35,766 nt of DNA from a virus: positions 1-35,766 of IMG/VR virus record IMGVR_UViG_3300032050_000412, one strand, 5' to 3'. Each line of letters begins with the position of its first letter. Within the stretch, counting starts at the first letter, position 1. This document shows positions 32,351-35,766 of the stretch, piece after piece. A model generated the notes under the pieces. The model was not told where the DNA came from, did no database searches, and saw only the letters and a list, made by a program, of their open reading frames with translations. The position numbers and the translations under genes are program-made.

Positions 32351-32390
32351 CCACTGCAATAGTGTGGATTTGTTGCAAGCCACTGCAATA
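32351..32390 (+). repeat. Direct repeat in the capsid leader
   Basis: CCACTGCAATA occurs at 32351-32361 and 32380-32390, 29 bases apart. Local hairpins are possible (CACT with AGTG around the first copy; TTGCA with TGCAA at the second). It lies in the 5' untranslated region of the capsid transcript, where it may control stability or translation. Confidence 0.6.
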
Positions 32391-32434
32391 ACAGGGCAAA
32401 CTCAACTAATTCTAATCTTAAATCCATACTAATC

Positions 32435-33484
32435 ATGTCATGTTCTTCAACCCTGCTCGCTTGCCCCGATGTGCAGCTAGAGCTTAATTCTTATTTCACA
32501 ACTTGTAATGTAGCTACCCTTGGCCGCGATTCAGCGTTCCTTGGCATGCTTACTTCACCTGAGAACGTATCTGGTATCAATCAGGTAGTAAACCCAGGTG
32601 GTGCAAAAACCCGCACCGTTATCCTTCGCTACGATTCAGGTATCCCTGTTGCCAATGTAGAAGAGGTAACCGAGTGTAACTTGGACTGTGCCGCTACCAA
32701 CCAAGGTGGTGACAACTCAGCCGAATACTCGATGGATATCTGCCAGAAGGTAAAATACGGTGAGTCTTATTCCGTTTATGAATTGGCTAACATCTGCCGT
32801 TCAAACCAAGACTTCATCGCTGCTCGCCTGAATGCTATGGCTGGTGCTATCGAGCAGAAAATCGCTCAGAAGACTGCTGAAGAAGCTGTTCCTTTGGTAG
32901 GCGGTTGGGCTTCTGATGTATCCAACGTAACAGGTGCAGTAAAGCAAGTTGCCACCAAGAATGGCACTGCCTTGAATCCTTACTTCCTTCCTGAGATCGA
33001 CTTGGCTTCCAAGCAAACTGGCTACTGCGCTCCTATCGGTATCTTCGGTGGTTCTGAATTGTACCTTTCAACTGATTTGTTAAACGTAGGTTGCTGCGGA
33101 CAAGATGGAATGGATTTGATGGGTATCATGGGTCGCTACGGCAAAGTAGTTGCTTGGGATCCTTATATTGTTGATGCTTTCACTTCTAACAACATCTCTT
33201 TGATGACCCAACTTGGTGCTATGCAACTGTTGGTGTATACTGTTGGAACTGAAGCGTCTTTCAGCCCACTTGCTTCCGGTGCTTCCAGCAACTTCGAGAT
33301 CATCCCATTGACTACTCCACGTTATGGCATCCCAGTTGACTTGATCGTATCAAACAATTGCGGTCAGATCAGTATGACCATGCAGACTTCAACCAAGCTT
33401 GTTGCTTTGCCAACTGACTTGATCTGTTCTGGTCCTTCACAAGGAGTTAACTTCGTGAACTTGATCGAAGTAAACAACGCGTAA
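32435..33484 (+). CDS. Major capsid protein
   Basis: The 349-residue protein has an N-terminal Cys-rich start (MSCSSTLLACPDVQLELNSY), a long helix-like segment with AARLNAMAGAIEQKIAQKTA (a HK97-fold spine-type region) and a beta-rich C-terminal half with LYLSTDLLNV and PVDLIVSNNCGQI. Codon choice is strongly biased towards high-expression codons, it has its own promoter, and it is flanked by terminators. It lies between scaffold and connector genes. The family is identified from context and fold pattern, not from a named match. No N-terminal delta domain is visible, so the separate scaffold at 31416 would be needed. Confidence 0.85.
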   Translation: MSCSSTLLACPDVQLELNSYFTTCNVATLGRDSAFLGMLTSPENVSGINQVVNPGGAKTRTVILRYDSGIPVANVEEVTECNLDCAATNQGGDNSAEYSMDICQKVKYGESYSVYELANICRSNQDFIAARLNAMAGAIEQKIAQKTAEEAVPLVGGWASDVSNVTGAVKQVATKNGTALNPYFLPEIDLASKQTGYCAPIGIFGGSELYLSTDLLNVGCCGQDGMDLMGIMGRYGKVVAWDPYIVDAFTSNNISLMTQLGAMQLLVYTVGTEASFSPLASGASSNFEIIPLTTPRYGIPVDLIVSNNCGQISMTMQTSTKLVALPTDLICSGPSQGVNFVNLIEVNNA

Positions 33485-33504
33485 TCGGTTTCATTTTGTT
33501 AATT

Positions 33505-33532
33505 GGGAGGGGTGCCTTTAGCCCCTCCCTTT
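33505..33532 (+). terminator. Terminator after the capsid gene
   Basis: GGGAGGGG (33505-33512) pairs perfectly with CCCCTCCC (33522-33529), followed by TTT and then AATCTT. The short T-run suggests partial read-through into the downstream neck genes, which have no separate promoter that I can see. Confidence 0.8.
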
Positions 33533-33544
33533 AATCTTATAAGC

Positions 33545-34540
33545 ATGGAGTGTTTCAAAGACCTTATTCAAGTCAGGGACCTATGTAACGCCCCTGCTCC
33601 CAAAAGCTCGATTTACATCGATGATGTCGGCGTCAGCCTGAATGACATCGAGAGCTTCATTACAAGCCAATACAGCACGGCTGAAGAGTATTTCAACGCA
33701 AGGGTGGACCATGCCGTGCGTGAGATGTCTCAAACCATCTACAACTATTTTCAAGGACAATACAACGCTGCGAGCCTGGTTGATTCGCATCGCTTGGGTA
33801 TTTACAATGGCACTCAATCTGTGATTGCTGGTAACGGCAACTATCGCGGAATAGAGATGAGCTTCAATCAATCCGATACATTCTACAAAGTCAGCATCGG
33901 TGAAATCAGCCTTTTGGTTGACCAAACCACCACGGTTACTGTCGAAGTTTGGGACTTGAGGCAGAATGTGCTTTTGGATTCCATAGACATCAACACAACC
34001 GCAGGAGTCATTTCTCGCGGTTATCTGCATAAGACATATTTATCCGACAAGCAGCCATTGAACTTATTCATCGGTTATGATAGCACTGGCATCGGAGCTT
34101 ATACCACCCCAATCAAATCGGGTCTTTGCTGCGGTAGAATCAGCTGTAACAACAGCTATGTATCCGCCTTTGGTGCCGAGGTCAATGGTGCATTTTATGA
34201 TGACAATGTAACAGGCTTGAATCATTCAGCAGGCATGAGCTTGGTTTATGATATCGCCTGTGACCACATGAGTTGGATTTGCTCACATGCGGAAAATCTT
34301 GCCCTCCCATTGGCTTATAAGACAGCTGAGATCCTGGTGGCTGATGCCGCTTATAACACATCAGGTGAGCGTGCCACCAACCATCATACCATCAACATAG
34401 ACCAGTTAAAGGAACGCCATTCGTTCTATGTGAACAAATACAAGGAAATCATGGGCAATTGGCTAGGCAACATGCAGCTGCCAAACAACCGTTGTTTCCA
34501 GTGCAATACTCCCATCCGACATAAGATAACCTTGCCATGA
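33545..34540 (+). CDS. Head-tail connector / neck-region structural protein (331 aa)
   Basis: ATG 33545 is the first ATG after the terminator; the upstream frame runs through the hairpin and is not used. The product begins MECFKDLIQVRDLCNAPAP, has a helical segment (YFNARVDHAVREMSQTIYNYF), a beta-rich middle and a Cys-rich end (CFQCNTPI). Place after the capsid gene and before two small neck-size proteins suggests a connector or minor head protein. No family is named. Confidence 0.6.
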   Translation: MECFKDLIQVRDLCNAPAPKSSIYIDDVGVSLNDIESFITSQYSTAEEYFNARVDHAVREMSQTIYNYFQGQYNAASLVDSHRLGIYNGTQSVIAGNGNYRGIEMSFNQSDTFYKVSIGEISLLVDQTTTVTVEVWDLRQNVLLDSIDINTTAGVISRGYLHKTYLSDKQPLNLFIGYDSTGIGAYTTPIKSGLCCGRISCNNSYVSAFGAEVNGAFYDDNVTGLNHSAGMSLVYDIACDHMSWICSHAENLALPLAYKTAEILVADAAYNTSGERATNHHTINIDQLKERHSFYVNKYKEIMGNWLGNMQLPNNRCFQCNTPIRHKITLP

Positions 34541-35118
34541 CCATTGAAGAGTTCAACCTAAAGCTTAAACAGGCATTGCTTGAGATTCAAGCCAATGATG
34601 TTCCGCTTCGGTTGGCATCTTATGGCTCGGTAGCGGAAGTTTCTCTCAGGGTATTTACCAAAGGAGGTAATGCTGATGGAGGTGCGATTGGTCAGTATAA
34701 TAATGATAAGCCTATTTATCTTAACCCCAAGAAGGCTTTTGGTGGTTCCAAACTTGGAACTCCTAGAGGCAAGAATGGGGATACCAAGTTTAAGAACGGC
34801 AAGCCTCATGTAACTGTTTATTTGGACTCATACAAGGATTATAAATCAATCCTAGGCAAGCCATCTGATGGCGGTTTTGTCAACTTGGAACTAAGCGGAG
34901 ACCTTAAATCCGACTTTGAGAATGGAGCCGTTCCAACTCCAACCCAAATCGGACCACATGAATACGCAGTTCAATTAAAAAGGAACATCAATATTAATAA
35001 GGTCGCTGGCTTGGAATCTCGCTATGGAAAGATATTTGCCCTGACAAATCAAGAAGTCGAGAACTTCATTGAAGATATTAAATTTGAATTCGCTAAATTA
35101 TTTGGAAGCAAAGCATGA
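34537..35118 (+). CDS. Probable head-closure or neck protein (193 aa)
   Basis: ATGA overlap with the previous gene. It starts MTIEEFNLKLKQALLEIQAN (helix) and has a glycine-rich beta middle (GGAIGQYNNDKPIYLNPKK), ending in a helix (VENFIEDIKFEFAKLFGSK). HK97 gp10-like neck proteins have this size and a similar helix-beta-helix layout, so that is a reasonable but unproved assignment. Confidence 0.55.
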   Translation: MTIEEFNLKLKQALLEIQANDVPLRLASYGSVAEVSLRVFTKGGNADGGAIGQYNNDKPIYLNPKKAFGGSKLGTPRGKNGDTKFKNGKPHVTVYLDSYKDYKSILGKPSDGGFVNLELSGDLKSDFENGAVPTPTQIGPHEYAVQLKRNININKVAGLESRYGKIFALTNQEVENFIEDIKFEFAKLFGSKA

Positions 35119-35711
35119 TAAACGATTTATTTTGTGACATATCGGATAAGTTGATGGGTACCGGGTATTTCGATACGGTCTATGAGTATTGCGAAATCAT
35201 CAAGCGTACCGATGGAACCTTGCGCCCGATGTATTACAAAGGTTTCAAGGCTGGCTATGTGGATGTTCAGAACTTTGATAAGAACGGTTCAGCTTACATC
35301 CGAAAGCGCGGAAACGTATCGATGCAAATCGATAGGACCGCTACCAGACTGACCAGCTGCTCCGATACGATTCAGATGGTTACTGCCACTATCCCACTCA
35401 GGCTGGTCGTGGCTGTTCCCAAGACTCAGCTTGAAGATTCGCCCCTAGTGGATGATATCTTGGCAGCCGACCTGATTGGAGTGCTTCAGAGCGACATGCA
35501 TGCAACCGCTACCGCTATGGATGCTACGAGTGTAATTTGTGCGGTCAGTGGTTACGATACCGATTCGGTTACGATCTGGGAGGCCGAGAACAAAGGGGTG
35601 GCACTTGATGAGACCAAGGTTTATCGATTCGCCTACCTGGCTATCGATTTTATTTGCGAAATTAGGGGAGATGTCCAATGCTTACAAAACTGTCTGAAAA
35701 ATGAATATTGA
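35115..35711 (+). CDS. Probable tail terminator / neck protein (198 aa)
   Basis: ATGA overlap with the previous gene. The sequence starts MINDLFCDISDKLMGTGYFD and continues with alternating strands and helices (IPLRLVVAVPKTQLEDSPLV), ending in a Cys-rich strand (FICEIRGDVQCLQNC). Size and position fit a tail terminator or tail-completion protein, but I cannot separate those options. Confidence 0.55.
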   Translation: MINDLFCDISDKLMGTGYFDTVYEYCEIIKRTDGTLRPMYYKGFKAGYVDVQNFDKNGSAYIRKRGNVSMQIDRTATRLTSCSDTIQMVTATIPLRLVVAVPKTQLEDSPLVDDILAADLIGVLQSDMHATATAMDATSVICAVSGYDTDSVTIWEAENKGVALDETKVYRFAYLAIDFICEIRGDVQCLQNCLKNEY

Positions 35712-35766
35712 TTGCTGCAAATCCTATATAGGGAAACAAATCATAGGTCTGTTGCCTGGTGGTGCT
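35701..35766 (+). CDS. Small gene cut by the window end; continues at base 1 if circular
   Basis: ATG 35701 overlaps the previous gene by 11 bases. It encodes MNIDCCKSYIGKQIIGLLPG and is open at the right edge. Added to bases 1-30 it becomes a 31-residue protein that ends just before the terminator at 41-60. Confidence 0.5.
   Translation, partial: MNIDCCKSYIGKQIIGLLPGGA

Noticed and set aside
1-35766. CRISPR arrays, integrase, attachment sites, insertion sequences
   Set aside because: No regularly spaced repeats, no tyrosine or serine recombinase motifs and no transposase seen on either strand.

Overview
The window reads as a small tailed-phage genome, most likely a siphophage of a Bacteroidota host. 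Supporting signs are: the TAnnTTTG -7 boxes before several transcription units; weak or absent Shine-Dalgarno sequences; a DUF3127-type OB-fold protein typical of Bacteroidota; and a long tape measure protein. The window may be the whole genome. The last reading frame (starting 35701) is still open at base 35766. Joined to base 1 it continues in frame to a stop at 28-30, followed at once by a terminator hairpin at 41-60. So a circular or circularly permuted genome of about 35.8 kb is a good working model, but it is an inference.

Early/DNA-metabolism region (about 200-9870): a promoter with a 14-bp palindrome at its start drives small unknown genes, a conserved phage protein, a YqaJ/lambda-exonuclease-type recombinase nuclease, and a large AT-rich helicase-methyltransferase fusion that looks inserted. 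Next come a zinc-ribbon protein, an HTH protein and an AP2-like fragment. A divergent minus-strand pair encodes a metallophosphoesterase and an HExxH zincin. On the plus strand again are the OB-fold protein, a small protein, a helical protein and an SF3 primase-helicase. Two 5' leaders here (6536-6612 and 7143-7248) can each form an H-type pseudoknot. After the helicase come a terminator and an AT-rich repeat-bearing stretch, a candidate replication origin.

Packaging and tail region (9426-23545): a VRR-NUC nuclease, a small conserved protein, a small-terminase-like protein, a tRNA whose CCA end shares its last base with the TerL start codon, TerL, small accessory genes, a tail-chaperone pair linked by a U_UUU_UUU -1 frameshift site, the tape measure protein, a tail fibre, and large tail-tip proteins with carbohydrate-binding-like repeats.

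Middle and head region (23551-end): a promoter before a probable major tail protein; a glycan cassette (three-domain glycosyltransferase, small protein, methyltransferase, second glycosyltransferase); a 24-residue Cys-pair protein; then portal, MuF, a tiny antisense membrane-protein gene with its own terminator, a probable scaffold, major capsid protein (own promoter and flanking terminators), and neck/connector genes. This order is unusual, with TerL next to the tail genes and about 16 kb from the portal. I see no integrase, no lysogeny repressor of a known type and no recognisable endolysin; lysis genes are unidentified.
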